Assembly: GCA_019044685.2 (NCBI GenBank) | Contig: JAGTXX020000017.1 | Coordinates: 62,001 to 126,000, forward strand | DNA length: 64,000 bases | Direction: 5' to 3' | Origin: Nannochloris sp. 'desiccata' | Lineage: Eukaryota; Chlorophyta; Trebouxiophyceae; Chlorellales; Chlorellaceae | Shown: piece by piece, positions 50,538-60,730 of the stretch | Layout of the letters: the number at the start of each line of letters is the position of its first letter | Numbering within the stretch: position 1 is the first letter of the stretch | Notes under the pieces: generated by a model | Databases searched by the model: none | Told to the model about the DNA's origin: nothing | The model's input: the letters and a program-made list of their open reading frames with translations, nothing else | Translations under genes and position numbers: made by a program

Positions 50538-52150
50538 ATGTTGGCCTCAAGAGCATTACGCAAGAGGTCTTTGCTCCAACGTGCTTGGAGCTCTATGCCC
50601 GCTTTTGCTGACGATGTGAGAATCGAAGATTTTTCACTGTTTATAGACCAGCCTAGAGTGCCAATGTGTTAGCTAATCGCCTTAAAATTCTCCTTTGAAA
50701 AAATGTAGGTTGTATCCGAAGTACCCAACTTACGCCCTGCATTCTCCCACGTTCCTGCTGGACGCAACCATCTCTTTGTGCCAGGTAAGATCCAATCTAG
50801 ACCCTCAACTCGCTTGCTCAGACACCCCACACCCCACAGATCGCAAACCTCTGGGGTAGTAGTAGTAGATTTCTGTCTTGCGTTGAACCTCGATTTCCAT
50901 TCTTTTTACACAGCTATTATCTATTAAAATAATTTAGGAACACCTTCTAACAACCGTATCAATCCTCATTCTTTCCTACAGGCCCTGTCAACATCCATGA
51001 GAATGTTATCCGCGCAATGCACGTCGGTGGACAAAACCACAGAGACGCCTGGTTTGCTGATTTCTACAAGAAATCCCTGGAAGAGTCCAAGATGATCTTT
51101 AACACCACTGCTGGGACCCCTATCTTCTATCCTGGTACCGGTACAGGTGGCTGGGAGTCTGCTTTGACCAACACGCTCTCACCCGGTGACAAGGTTGTTA
51201 CTTTCCGTTATGGTATGTTCTCTCACCTCTGGATTGACATGATGCAGCGCATGGGTCTTGAAGTTGAGGTCATTGACTGCCGTTGGGGAGATGGTGCTGA
51301 TGAAGAGAAACTCGCTGAGGTCCTCGCCAAAGATACTGAAAAGAAAATTAAAGCCGTCTGTGTAGTACACAATGAAACTACCACCGGAGTAACCTCCGAC
51401 ATCGGTGAAGTCCGTAAGACTATGGATTCTAAATCCCATCCTGCTCTTCTTTTGGTGGATGGTGTCTCCTCCATCGGTGCGCTTGATTTCCAATTCGACA
51501 AGTGGCGTGTTGATGTTGCCGTCACCGGTTCTCAGAAGGCTCTTTCTCTTCCTACTGGTCTTGCCGTGATCTGCGTTTCTGATAAAGCTATTGAAGCCTC
51601 CAAAACTGCAATTTCTAAACGGTGCTACTTTGACTGGGCAGATATGCTCCGTACTAACCCCAGTGGGAATGTTCCCTACACCCCGGAAACTCAAATGTTA
51701 TACGGACTCCGGGAATCTCTGAAGATGATGCGTGAGGAAGGTGGCATGACAGCTGTAGCAGCAAGACATCATCGTTTGGCTGAAGGTACCCGTAAAGCAG
51801 TTGAAGGCTGGGGCTTAAAACTCCTTTGCAAGGACCCTCGTTGGTATTCAGATTCCCTCACTGTCGTTGAAGTGCCCGAAGGAATCGATTCACAAAAGAT
51901 TGTGGATATTGCTTACGGAAAATATAACTTATCTCTTGGTATTGGTTTAGATAAGGTCAAGGGTAAGGTGTTCCGCATTGGACATCTTGGTAACATGGAT
52001 GAGCTCATGTTGGGGGGTGCCTTGTGCGGTGTAGAGATGGTATTGAAGGATGCTGGAGTGCCTATTACCATTGGCAGCGGTATTTCTAAAGCCACCGAGT
52101 ACTGGAGACAGACAGCAAAGCCTATTCCTACCAGAGAGACCCTTCTTTAG
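50538..52150 (+). CDS. SGAT: Serine:glyoxylate aminotransferase
   Basis: Three exons: 50538-50615, 50709-50784 and 50982-52150; about 440 aa, longer than the ~400 aa of land-plant SGAT because of a Leu/Arg/Ser N-terminal extension (MLASRALRKRSLLQRAWSSM) that looks mitochondrial. Core: GRNHLFVPGPVNIHENVIRA, HVGGQNHRDAWFADFYKKSL, TPIFYPGTGTGGWESAL, the PLP lysine in VTGSQKALSLPTGLAV, SKRCYFDWADML. It transfers the amino group of serine to glyoxylate, giving hydroxypyruvate and glycine, feeding HPR1 next along the window. No C-terminal PTS1 (ends RETLL; land-plant forms end SRI). A second class-V aminotransferase at 11298 is a distinct subfamily. Confidence 0.95.
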
Positions 52151-52580
52151 GTGTATTAAAAAAGAATAATACTTAGGTTAATTTAGTTAAAAAAAAAAAA
52201 ATGAGAAGATTTGCTCACCCTGTGCTTTGTCCTTTTTTTTTTTTTCCCTCTGGCTTTTTGTTTCATTCGTGCAATGGATTTCTCTCTTTAGGCATCTGCT
52301 AACACAGCATTTCGATTAAATTTTTGACGTTCCTTCTCTCATTTTGTTTCTATTCCCTAATAAGGCTTCTCTTTCTATCCTTCTTGACGTGTATCTTCCA
52401 ATGAGAAGGGGGGAAAGAGGGAGCGGGAGTGAAAAATCATTTTTTGAAAAAATTTCATTCTTCTTCTCTCCTTTCCCTTTCTTTTTTTAGAAATGTACCT
52501 ACTACTTCCCTTTTCTCAATTCAGCAATTCATATAATTACACTATGCACAAGTAACGAGATTGTAAAAGGAAAAATTTAA
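52151..52580. other. Convergent intergenic region (SGAT / DUF3783-like)
   Basis: 430 bp, with homopolymer A (about 52188-52201) and T (about 52232-52245) runs and pyrimidine-rich stretches. No gene. Confidence 0.45.
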
Positions 52581-53647
52581 TCAATTATTTAAGAATTCAG
52601 CTGCAATCTTATCAATAACATCATCATCCATGCTTTTGAAACCGTCACCGTCACCTCGACGCCCACTCATACCACCAAGTTCTTCTTTTTCAGTATCATT
52701 TTCTTCGAAAATTCCAGCTTTATCTCGTTTTAATTGCTGCACGGTATCCCCCATTACAGTTTCTATAGGAGGCAAAGCTTCCATTGATTCTACAAAGTCC
52801 ATTGTTGGCTCTTTTTCTAAACATGCAGCATCGGTTGCTTTGGCCAAGACGTCACCCAAATCAGCCTCCATGTCATCTTCTGTGGTGGCAAGGGCGCATA
52901 CTTTACCTACTGGACTAGATTCAAACATCGTCAGGATAGTTCCTTGAGCCAAAGATCTGCAGAAAGTTTAGATAAAAATTACTTGGTTGAACAATGGCGA
53001 CAGATTCTGCTCTCCCCAATTTTTAAAAGACAAGAGATTTTTTCTTTTTTTTTCTTTAACAAAATGATTTTTCCTTACGCAATGTCATTGAATAAAGCGA
53101 CTCTTCTTTGTCCCCATCCTCCACCTTGTACCCACGTTTGCGGCATTGGTTGGTCCCATTGAGGCTCCCCTTCCGCTAATGCTCGATGCAAGGGGAGGTC
53201 TAATAGCCACGGCATCGAGGGCACTAGAGTGATATTATGACCCCCTGCAGCATCTAAAAGCTGGCGAATAGCAGGGAGTTCTTCTAAATAAAACCCAGCG
53301 AGGATGATTGTTGGGTTAGGGCCAGTGAAAAGAGGATTCCGTTCCTCTTTTTGGTTGTCGTCCGACTCTGGAGGCGGGAGCTCAGATGTTAGAGTAGCCC
53401 TTGCAATTGTAAATCTATTATGCTGCCACCAGTGATTTAAACCAGTTTTAGATCTATCCATTCTTGACATAGTAGAAAGCAGCTGTCTAGGGGAGGAGAG
53501 CTTAAAGGATACAGAGCTATGGCATTTTAGATTCAACTTGGGATTATTATGCATGTATTCCGAAACGCAGCCATGTCGCATTGTCAGATTAATATTCATG
53601 GTATCTATAAGGTTGGTAAAAATAATTTTTATGTCTATTAAGGACAT
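52581..53647 (-). CDS. DUF3783-like conserved protein, possibly plastid
   Basis: Two exons, 53647-53079 and 52956-52581; about 314 aa from the first ATG, or 298 from that at 53599 (MNINLTMRHG). The N-terminal ~100 residues are Ser/Lys/Arg-rich, suiting an organellar targeting sequence. A folded segment follows: NPTIILAGFYLEELPAIRQLLD, then ITLVPSMPWLLDLPLHRAL and TWVQGGGWGQRRVALFNDI|ASLAQ, which resembles the small alpha/beta DUF3783 fold known from bacteria and plastid proteins. The C-terminal ~100 residues are acidic and end in a short helix (DKIAAEFLNN). Family assignment is tentative and the function unknown. Confidence 0.55.
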
Positions 53648-53785
53648 ATGTTACTTCAAGACGACTGGCGAAACTATTTAAATTATATTTCCAAATTCCT
53701 TAAAAGCGGCCAAAACCGTTGCATGCTTGCACTCTTATTCATTTTCAGTTGATTTTGAAGTCAGTTTATAGCCCTCAAAAGGAGA

Positions 53786-53968
53786 ATGGTGCATGGTGTC
53801 GTGATTGATTCTCTATCAAGAGATCGAGTCAAGGCAGCGAAAAAAGCTGAAGACAAGCGGAAAGACGAGAAGAAGAAACGGGACGACAAAATAGCATCAG
53901 ACAAAGAAAAGAGAGAGCAAATGAAGCACGCAAATAGGAGCACCCATCCAGCTCAAGTTCCAAAGTGA
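53786..53968 (+). CDS. Small highly charged hypothetical protein
   Basis: An ATG-to-TGA frame of 60 codons, 138 bp from the divergent gene start. After MVHGVVIDSLSRDRVKAA it is a Lys/Asp/Glu/Arg repeat-like helix (KRKDEKKKRDDKIASDKEKR) and ends HPAQVPK. Such composition arises easily by chance in purine-rich DNA. Small charged proteins do exist, and the frame fills most of the gap between two genes. No family recognised. Confidence 0.3.
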   Translation: MVHGVVIDSLSRDRVKAAKKAEDKRKDEKKKRDDKIASDKEKREQMKHANRSTHPAQVPK

Positions 53969-54164
53969 CCCGACGCGACAAAAAGGACACACAACCCATT
54001 TTATTCCCAGTATATCCAAATTTTGAACTACATTTTGGTAAATTTCATTCATCATACTTGACTGTTAAACGATTCATTCATGTAAGTAAGTAGACACATT
54101 ATATTTGACCTAAATCGCAGCAGGAGGGATACAAAGTTTTCTTTTTCCGGTGAAAAGTCTCGTC

Positions 54165-54922
54165 TCATTTTGCTGGTGCCCAGAACCCTTTCCCTGTTGC
54201 TGGATTGATCTGCCATACCTCCTCGTGATCTATAAATTTGTAGTTTTGAGGAGCACCTCCCTGCAAAAGACAGAAATATAAATCCTTAACAAAAAAATTA
54301 ACTGCGAAAAGCAGGCAGCCAAGATAATAATAATAACGTTTATAATTGTCGCCTAAACTTACGTTTAGGATATCTAGAATCTGGCTTTCCACCTGAGCTA
54401 CCATCCCTTTCGGTACATCTATCGGTTTTCTAAAAACTCTTTCACGTGCATTTCTCATAGGAGGCGTCACTCCGTCTATAATTTCACCAACTCTACATTC
54501 TTCTTCCAAGCACGGGCCAACTACTAAAACTTGGCCTATATCGCCAGTTTTAACTAAATTTACGTCATCATACGTCTTGTAACACTCTGCTATAGTGGGT
54601 AAATTGAGTATCGTAAGCTGATAGTCTGTGCCTTCAAAGCGGAGGACACCAGCGACGTTGCTGTCTGCACAATTACTTGGCGGTGAAAAAGTGATCAAAT
54701 CAAGACGTTTGTAATGGGAACAAGACTGAAGCCCAAATCGCACTAGAATTGTGATCTACACTAAATTTACGTACCATCAAATATAATTTCTAGTTTTCTT
54801 TTTGCTGCTTCTCCTTCATTTTGCAAAGTTGATCGAATTTGTTGTGCAAGCTCAGGATCTCTTATACGTAGGATGTAAGGCTCCTCTGCCACGAATCTAT
54901 TGTGTTTCTTATTTGTTGCCAT
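54165..54922 (-). CDS. TAF7: TFIID subunit TAF7 (TAFII55 domain)
   Basis: Three exons: 54922-54775, 54664-54363 and 54260-54165; about 181 aa. The TAFII55 N-terminal domain fills residues 10-150: RFVAEEPYILRIRDPELAQQ, EIIFDDSNVAGVLRFEGTDY across a junction, LTILNLPTIAECYKTYDDVN and TGDIGQVLVV, then PPMRNARERVFRK. This domain binds TAF1 in TFIID and restrains its activity at core promoters. The usual acidic C-terminal region of animal/fungal TAF7 is missing; the protein ends at NPATGKGFWAPAK, like the shorter plant forms. Divergent from the S1-domain gene. Confidence 0.9.
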
Positions 54923-55159
54923 TACATGAAAATTAATTTAATGCTATTTTTCAGCGACAAGCTCGAGGAAAATAGATTGAACATTTGTCTGGGTCAATCA
55001 AGCTCCTAATAGAAGGCGAATAAACGCCCACGCGTATTATCAATTTGTATTGTTGTATGATGAACATTAACCTGCAGGATCAAGCCATTCTGAGTCACAA
55101 ACACCTTTAATTTTTCCAATCATTTGAAGTTACTTAATCATTGAATAATTAAAGATACG

Positions 55160-56134
55160 ATGCTTGGTTCAGCGCAATCCTTAGCAAGAAGATCATGTCC
55201 AGAACTGCTAATTTCCCTGCGTTCAGGCTGGGCAGCTTCTCTTTCAACATCATCTTTGCAGCAGACGGCTTTAGAGGCAACGGCGGTAGCCGAACAACCT
55301 TCTTCAACAACACTAGCGCCAGCAGCTGCACAGACCTCCCACGAAGCACAAATACAAAAAGCACTTAGTACCCCTGTGCAACTACACCCTTCAGCCTACA
55401 AGGCATCTCCTTCTGAAATAGACTCTGCCCTCGAACTTTTCCGTCTCCACAACTCTAGTATGAAGGTCTCTGGTGGTCATATGATCAAAGCACGCGTATT
55501 AGAAGTCGACCGTAAGAAAATAACATTAGATACCGGTGTTAAAATGGCTAAAATTGCAGTTACAGACATCACACCTGAATGTATCTTGGAACAAATGCCG
55601 AGCACTGACGGGTCTCCACGAACACCGGGGGAGATCCTCGCTGGAGACATCGTTCAAGTGTATTTAGAGCATGAAGAGACCCCCGAAGGTGATATGTTGG
55701 TCAGTGGACAACAAGCAGCAGTTAGAAGAAGAGTCAGAGCTGTTTGGAAAGAATTACAAGACCGAATGCAAGATGGAAAGCCGGTAAAGGGAAGAATTTT
55801 AAACAATGTAGCTGGTGGGTATTCTGTTGGGGTTGCTGGCTTAGTATGTTTCTTACCAAATAGTGTAGCTACACGGGCAACTACACGAAAAATTGGAGAG
55901 TTACAAGACTTTAAAGTAACGCAAATGAATGCTAGTAGAACAAATGTGGTCTTGACTGATTGGCGATATAACCCTAATCAACAAAACAATAGATATCAAC
56001 GCGGCGGCGCTAATATAGGGAGGTGGAGGCAACAGCAACCAAGGCAACAGAGAGATGTAATCAAAGAAGCTACGGGGCTGAAAGAAGAGTTGGAAGGTAA
56101 GGGACCAGCACCAGCATCAGTAGCAGCTGCTTAA
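55160..56134 (+). CDS. Organellar S1-domain ribosomal protein (bS1-like, probably mitochondrial)
   Basis: Intronless, 324 aa. The first ~40 residues (MLGSAQSLARRSCPELLISL...) suit a mitochondrial or plastid targeting peptide; an Ala/Ser/Thr linker follows. Two S1-type OB folds: GHMIKARVLEVDRKKITLDTG (~107-180) and GKPVKGRILNNVAGGYSVGV with GLVCFLPNSVATRA (~206-265). The tail is Gln/Asn/Arg-rich and ends Ala-rich. Two S1 domains plus a low-complexity tail is typical of mitochondrial bS1m; the plastid form usually has three. RNA-binding role in the small ribosomal subunit. Confidence 0.82.
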   Translation: MLGSAQSLARRSCPELLISLRSGWAASLSTSSLQQTALEATAVAEQPSSTTLAPAAAQTSHEAQIQKALSTPVQLHPSAYKASPSEIDSALELFRLHNSSMKVSGGHMIKARVLEVDRKKITLDTGVKMAKIAVTDITPECILEQMPSTDGSPRTPGEILAGDIVQVYLEHEETPEGDMLVSGQQAAVRRRVRAVWKELQDRMQDGKPVKGRILNNVAGGYSVGVAGLVCFLPNSVATRATTRKIGELQDFKVTQMNASRTNVVLTDWRYNPNQQNNRYQRGGANIGRWRQQQPRQQRDVIKEATGLKEELEGKGPAPASVAAA

Positions 56135-56769
56135 AACCCACTTTTGTTATTTGTATATCTTTCTAATTTCTGTCTGTAAGAAAGCAAGGTTTCCAGAGTA
56201 TGTAAGTGAATGGGTTACAGAGATAATCTACACATGCTGCAATTTGCAAGCAAAAAGGACGCCTGGCGAACAGAGGCAACAAAGTTCAAGGTCTGCTGCG
56301 CCTGCCGTCGGCGGTAAATAACGAAAAAAGAAGAAGAAAATAAATAAAAAGACTGTACTTCAAAAGGGGAAAGAAAGGTCTGCTCGCATACTAAAGAATT
56401 CAAAGCGACGCTGCATAGTTTAAAAAAAGGGAGTCGGAATTTTAAATCGGAACTGCGCGTCCACGAGGCCGCAAACCAACATTGAGGCCAAGGACGATAT
56501 TTTTTTTTTTTCAAGGGGAGCAACGAAAAATAAGCAAAAAAGAGAACAAGCATTTCAAATTTTATTCTTAGCCTGCGAAATGTGAAATTAATATGACAAA
56601 TGGTATTTAAATAAAGCAATGATTGCTGCTGCTGCTCCTGCTGCTGCTGCGAAATGATTATTTCCTGCCAAGTATTAGAAAGCGGGGGTAGAAAAGAAAA
56701 AACTGAAGCACAAGATTTTATTTTTGGAGGAAAGAAAAGAACCGAAAAAGCTGCTTAAGATCTTATCAA
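56135..56769. repeat. Convergent intergenic region with CTG/CAG repeat
   Basis: 635 bp. A (CTG)n tract with one interruption lies at about 56624-56650, read as CAG in the 3' UTR of the polyglutamine gene. The rest is A-rich, with no gene supported. Confidence 0.55.
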
Positions 56770-58739
56770 TTAACGCACTGTAGCATCAACGTTATCTGTA
56801 AATGCTGATGGATGGTTAAAAGAGCTCTTTAGGTTGGGAGGAAAAGAGGCATCATCGTGCACCGCTGCAGCTTCTTGAAGAGCATCAAAGGTAGCATGAA
56901 CACCAGCAAACAGATCATCCAAAGCTGAAGGAGTTGGCGTAGCAACAGAGGCAGTAGCTTCTGGCACATACATGGGAAGCATAGGACTAGGGGTGGTTGC
57001 TCTGCCGAATCCAGTGATACCTACGAGCTTTTCAAGCTGGTGCAGTGCTACTTGCGCTGCGGTCGGTGTCAACGCTGCTGGGTGCTGTTCTTGGTGGCTG
57101 AGTGCGGGGAGCTCAATTACTGGTGGTTCAGAATGCTGCTGTTGGGTTTGCATCATCATAAGCTCAACAAAGGCAGCTACAGGGTCGTCAATGGCGTGGT
57201 TTGGTGCAGCTCCAGCGTTGTGGTGTTCAGCCGCCTGATGACCTTTGTAGTGGTACTGCTGCTGCTGCTGTTGCTGCTGCTGTTGGTGGTTTTGTTGGGG
57301 ACCAAAGGAAGTACCGAGCAAAACAGGGAAGTGAGGCTCATAATCAGGGCAGTGAGGTAGAGGAGCATCAGCATCAATACCCACTTTTTGATGCTTGGAA
57401 ATATGACGCTGTGACCCTGCAACAATGTAAGGTTGCCTGGTCTGATTTGTGGGATGCGCTGCCCCTGCAGCTGCTGCTTTCGATTCCTCTTCCAACCATG
57501 CCGATAAAGAGCCTTCAGCTCGGAGAGAGTGAGGCTGTGTAAGGTGCGAGACAATCTCCAAAGCAGGTGTCATTCTACCCATGGTAGCTTCTACCAGTAA
57601 AGAGGACGGAGAGTTTCCAGTGGAGAAGCAGATGGGAGATGGAGACGGAGCGGCGTCCTGTTCTTGATGGTAAGGAGCGCGTCCGGTTTGGTAATGGTCT
57701 GCAGCTGTGCCAGAAGACATGCAAAGAGGGGTATTTGCTGCGTGGCCATCATCAGAAGAGGGAGAATCCTCGCCTTCAGATTCATAAACAGCCTTTGCTG
57801 CAGCCTTGCGACGAGGGGTGGTCTTGGTTGGAGAAGGAGAAATCACGGCAGCAGCGAAACGCTGAGCGTAGGAAATCTCAATAGGATTAATAGCAGATTT
57901 CCATCCTTCCCACGTAACAGGCAAGGTTACCATAAGCTGCAAATGTGCTGCACCAGTGGGAACATCGTTGTTTGCCAAGACGCGAACGGGAGGAGACACG
58001 GCGGTGCCTAACAATTTGGTTCTGTTTTCGTCGTAGATAGCAGCAACAAGGCGGAAAGACCTGCAAGCAACGTGTGTGCCAGCTTCATCAAAGGAGAGGT
58101 ACATGTAGCGCATGTCCTTCATGTTGTGGTTTGTGCGATCGGTGACATCGGGAGAAGGAGATCCACCCCAAGAGCGTTTTCCAAGCTTGCCAAAGCGCTG
58201 AATGGCGCGGAGAACAGGTCCTTGACAGCCACGCTGGCATGCACAACGGTCTACAAGAGTCCTGCATAAGAAAAGAGAAAAGAGAAATACGTGATTCTTT
58301 TGGTATTAGAGGGCACCGAAAGCCAAAGTTAAAATAATCCGAATATTTCTACTTTGGGAAAAGGATAGTCAAAAGTTGCTTACCATTCATGTTCTTTCTC
58401 AGTTCCTTCACCCAAAGCCTTAACAGAGTCGTATACTAGGTATGCATCCAAAGTGAGCTTTTCATCATTGGCCAGCTGAACCTCGAAGGTAACACCACAT
58501 TTATTTGAGTCGGGTGCGACGCCAAGGTGGACAGCCTGCTTCACAGTAAGCTGCCTGGCTGTGCCTTCTTCGCACACCACAAGACCAACCTGGTTATACG
58601 ACCATCTCTTTTTGCCAAGTTTGTAGGCTCTGATCTCAGCAACGTCCATTCCTGACGCCTCTTGAAGACTCGTAGATTCGGTCGTTCTGATGGGGCAAGC
58701 AGGGCCTTGAGGGCATGGTGAAGATGCGCTAGGAGCCAT
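56770..58739 (-). CDS. Unknown protein with Cys cluster and polyglutamine tract
   Basis: Two exons, 58739-58384 and 58261-56770; about 615 aa. Residues 1-230 look folded: GMDVAEIRAYKLGKKRWSYN, a Cys cluster VDRCACQRGCQGPVLRAI just after the intron, then RYMYLSFDEAGTHVACRSFR and SPPVRVLANNDVPTGAAHLQ. Alternating strands with an SPP-(V/I)-RV-x-(A/N) edge recall immunoglobulin-fold DNA-binding domains (Rel/p53/Runt-like), but I cannot assign it. The rest is Ser/Pro/Ala/Gln-rich, including a run of ten Gln. The layout (conserved head, low-complexity activation-like tail) suggests a transcription regulator; inference only. No family name given. Divergent from the SWIB gene. Confidence 0.7.
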
Positions 58740-58942
58740 CAAAGTTGATTTTATAAGTCAATATAAAAATATACGGTTGGAAATGATGCGAAATTCAACG
58801 AGTAGTGACCGAATCTGAAATCAAAATTGAGATTCAGATCCACCAGATTTGCCGAGATTTACCAAGAAATCGCTGAGTAAACGCCCACCGCAGCGCTACA
58901 ACAACTTATCTTAGTATAATTACAAGTTCTATAATAAAATTA

Positions 58943-59158
58943 ATGGGATATTGCGAAGATTTGAAGTTAGAAAATCAAAATTCCCGTCGGACATCGCCGC
59001 ACACCGACGAGTCGTGCTGCGAACCCATCATGCTGCGCCATCGAAAATTAATGATTCGAGGCCTCTCTCGGGTTCTTCAAGAGCACTTCGATATCTTGCA
59101 AAGCCGATCTAAATTACAAGAAACCGCCAGAAGCCACAGGTACTTGATACGTGTCTAA
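58943..59158 (+). other. Upstream ORF of the SWIB gene, or small gene
   Basis: 71-codon ATG frame ending 13 bp before the SWIB start. It reads MGYCEDLKLENQNSRRTSPH, then a basic helix (LRHRKLMIRGLSRVLQEHFD). It could be a translated uORF in the SWIB 5' UTR or chance. Confidence 0.3.
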
Positions 59159-59171
59159 TCACAAGGCGAAG

Positions 59172-60522
59172 ATGAACCAATTGAATGTTGACCAAGTGCC
59201 ACCAAGCGAGGCTCGTGCAGCCCAAGAAGTCGCTTCAGTTGTTCTTAATGCACCTGATGTTGTCATTCCTCAGGTAGAAAAGCCAGCGGAACCTGTTGCT
59301 GAAGCTCCGGTGGAGAATCCCATCGAGCCAGAGAAGATGGCACCTGAGGTTTCCGAGGAGCCTAAGAAGAAGGAGGCACAACCTGCGCCTGAAGCATCTC
59401 ATAGTGAACCAGCAACAGCTCCAGAAGCATCCGCTGAGCCTGCGCAGGAGGCCGCTCCAAGCGCTAAAGGACCCCAATCTGATGATGTCCTCGTCGCTCG
59501 CCTGGGTGAAGTGTTGAAAACTGTCGATTTGGGTGTAACTACTGGTGAGATGGTGTCTCTTTATCAGTTTGGAAGCTAATAATATTGTAGATGCTGACAA
59601 GTTCATCAAATTTCTTACAAAGTTTCTTTTGCCCCTCCATAAAATTATATTATCTTTTGCAGAAAAAATGTTACGTCGGCAATTGGAAACTGAATTCGGT
59701 GCAGAACTGTCTTCAAAGAAAGCTCTTATCCGAGGCGAGATAGAAAAGTATTTGCAAGCTCAAGCAGATAATCGAAATGCCGATGAAGAGGAAGAAGAAA
59801 GCGATGAGGAGGAAGAAGAGAAGGCGACCGGTTCCCGTAAACGATCTCGAGGTGGTGGTGGTGGCGCTTCTCGTTTTGGCGACATCCTTTCAGAAGCTAT
59901 GTCCACGTTCTTGGGTATGGAACGATGTCCACGTACGCAGGTCGTCAAAAAACTCTGGGAATATATCAAAGCAAACGACTTACAGAACCCTAAAGATCGG
60001 CGACAAATCCTTCTCGATGACAAATTAAAGACTATTTTTCCTGGTAAGAGTGTGACGATGTTTAGCATGCAGAAACATCTATCGAAACATGTGTTCACTG
60101 CAGATGTCTCTGAAAGTGAAGATGAGAGCGAAGACGATGAAGGCAGCGATGTTGGTCATGAGAAACCTAAAGCAGCAAGAAAGAAAAAGGTAGTACCAGC
60201 TCCTAGAAACCCTAAAAAACCTGCTGGATCCTCAACCCGTGGGGTAAATAAAAATGGCGCACCGGCAAAACCGAATGGATTTACAAAGCCTGTCAAATTA
60301 GCTCCAGATTTGGCCGCATGGATGGGAAGTGAGACTGCTTCCCGTCCGGAAATTACAAAGAAAGTATGGGCGTATATCAAACAACGAAATCTACAAGATC
60401 CCTCGAATAAGCAATACGCTTTATCGGATGAGACGTTGAAACAGTTGACTGGAGAGGATAGATTCTTAGTGTTTGGATTTGGTAAATTGATTAAAGATAA
60501 AATCCTTGGGTATGCTGATTAA
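59172..60522 (+). CDS. DEK-C / double SWIB domain protein
   Basis: Two exons, 59172-59544 and 59663-60522, joined within T-T-E-K-M; about 410 aa. Residues 1-105 are Glu/Pro/Ala-rich and disordered. DEK_C domain (~110-165): LVARLGEVLKTVDLGVTTEK|MLRRQLETEFG. An acidic-basic linker follows, then SWIB domain 1 (~195-275, SEAMSTFLGMERCPRTQVVK and KLWEYIKANDLQNPKDRR) and SWIB domain 2 (~325-405, APDLAAWMGSETASRPEITK and KVWAYIKQRNLQDPSNK). Plant proteins with DEK_C plus SWIB act in chromatin and transcription in the nucleus; related plastid SWIB proteins are short. The tandem SWIB with an Arg/Lys linker is like Arabidopsis and yeast UAF30-type proteins. Confidence 0.92.
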
Positions 60523-60730
60523 CCAGATTTTATTTTTTCCAGTTGAAAGTTTCACCGTCAATATTGTTTTGCAATTGCAACATTTCATGTTCTACACATA
60601 AAAAGGAAAAAATCAAATACCCAAAAGAAATTATATATCAGCAATCTGAACTTCAATTATTATTTACGCCTCTCTAGCTCTTCTCCTCATTTCCCCTAAA
60701 GATGCAATAAGAAAGAGAGAATAAACTCAG

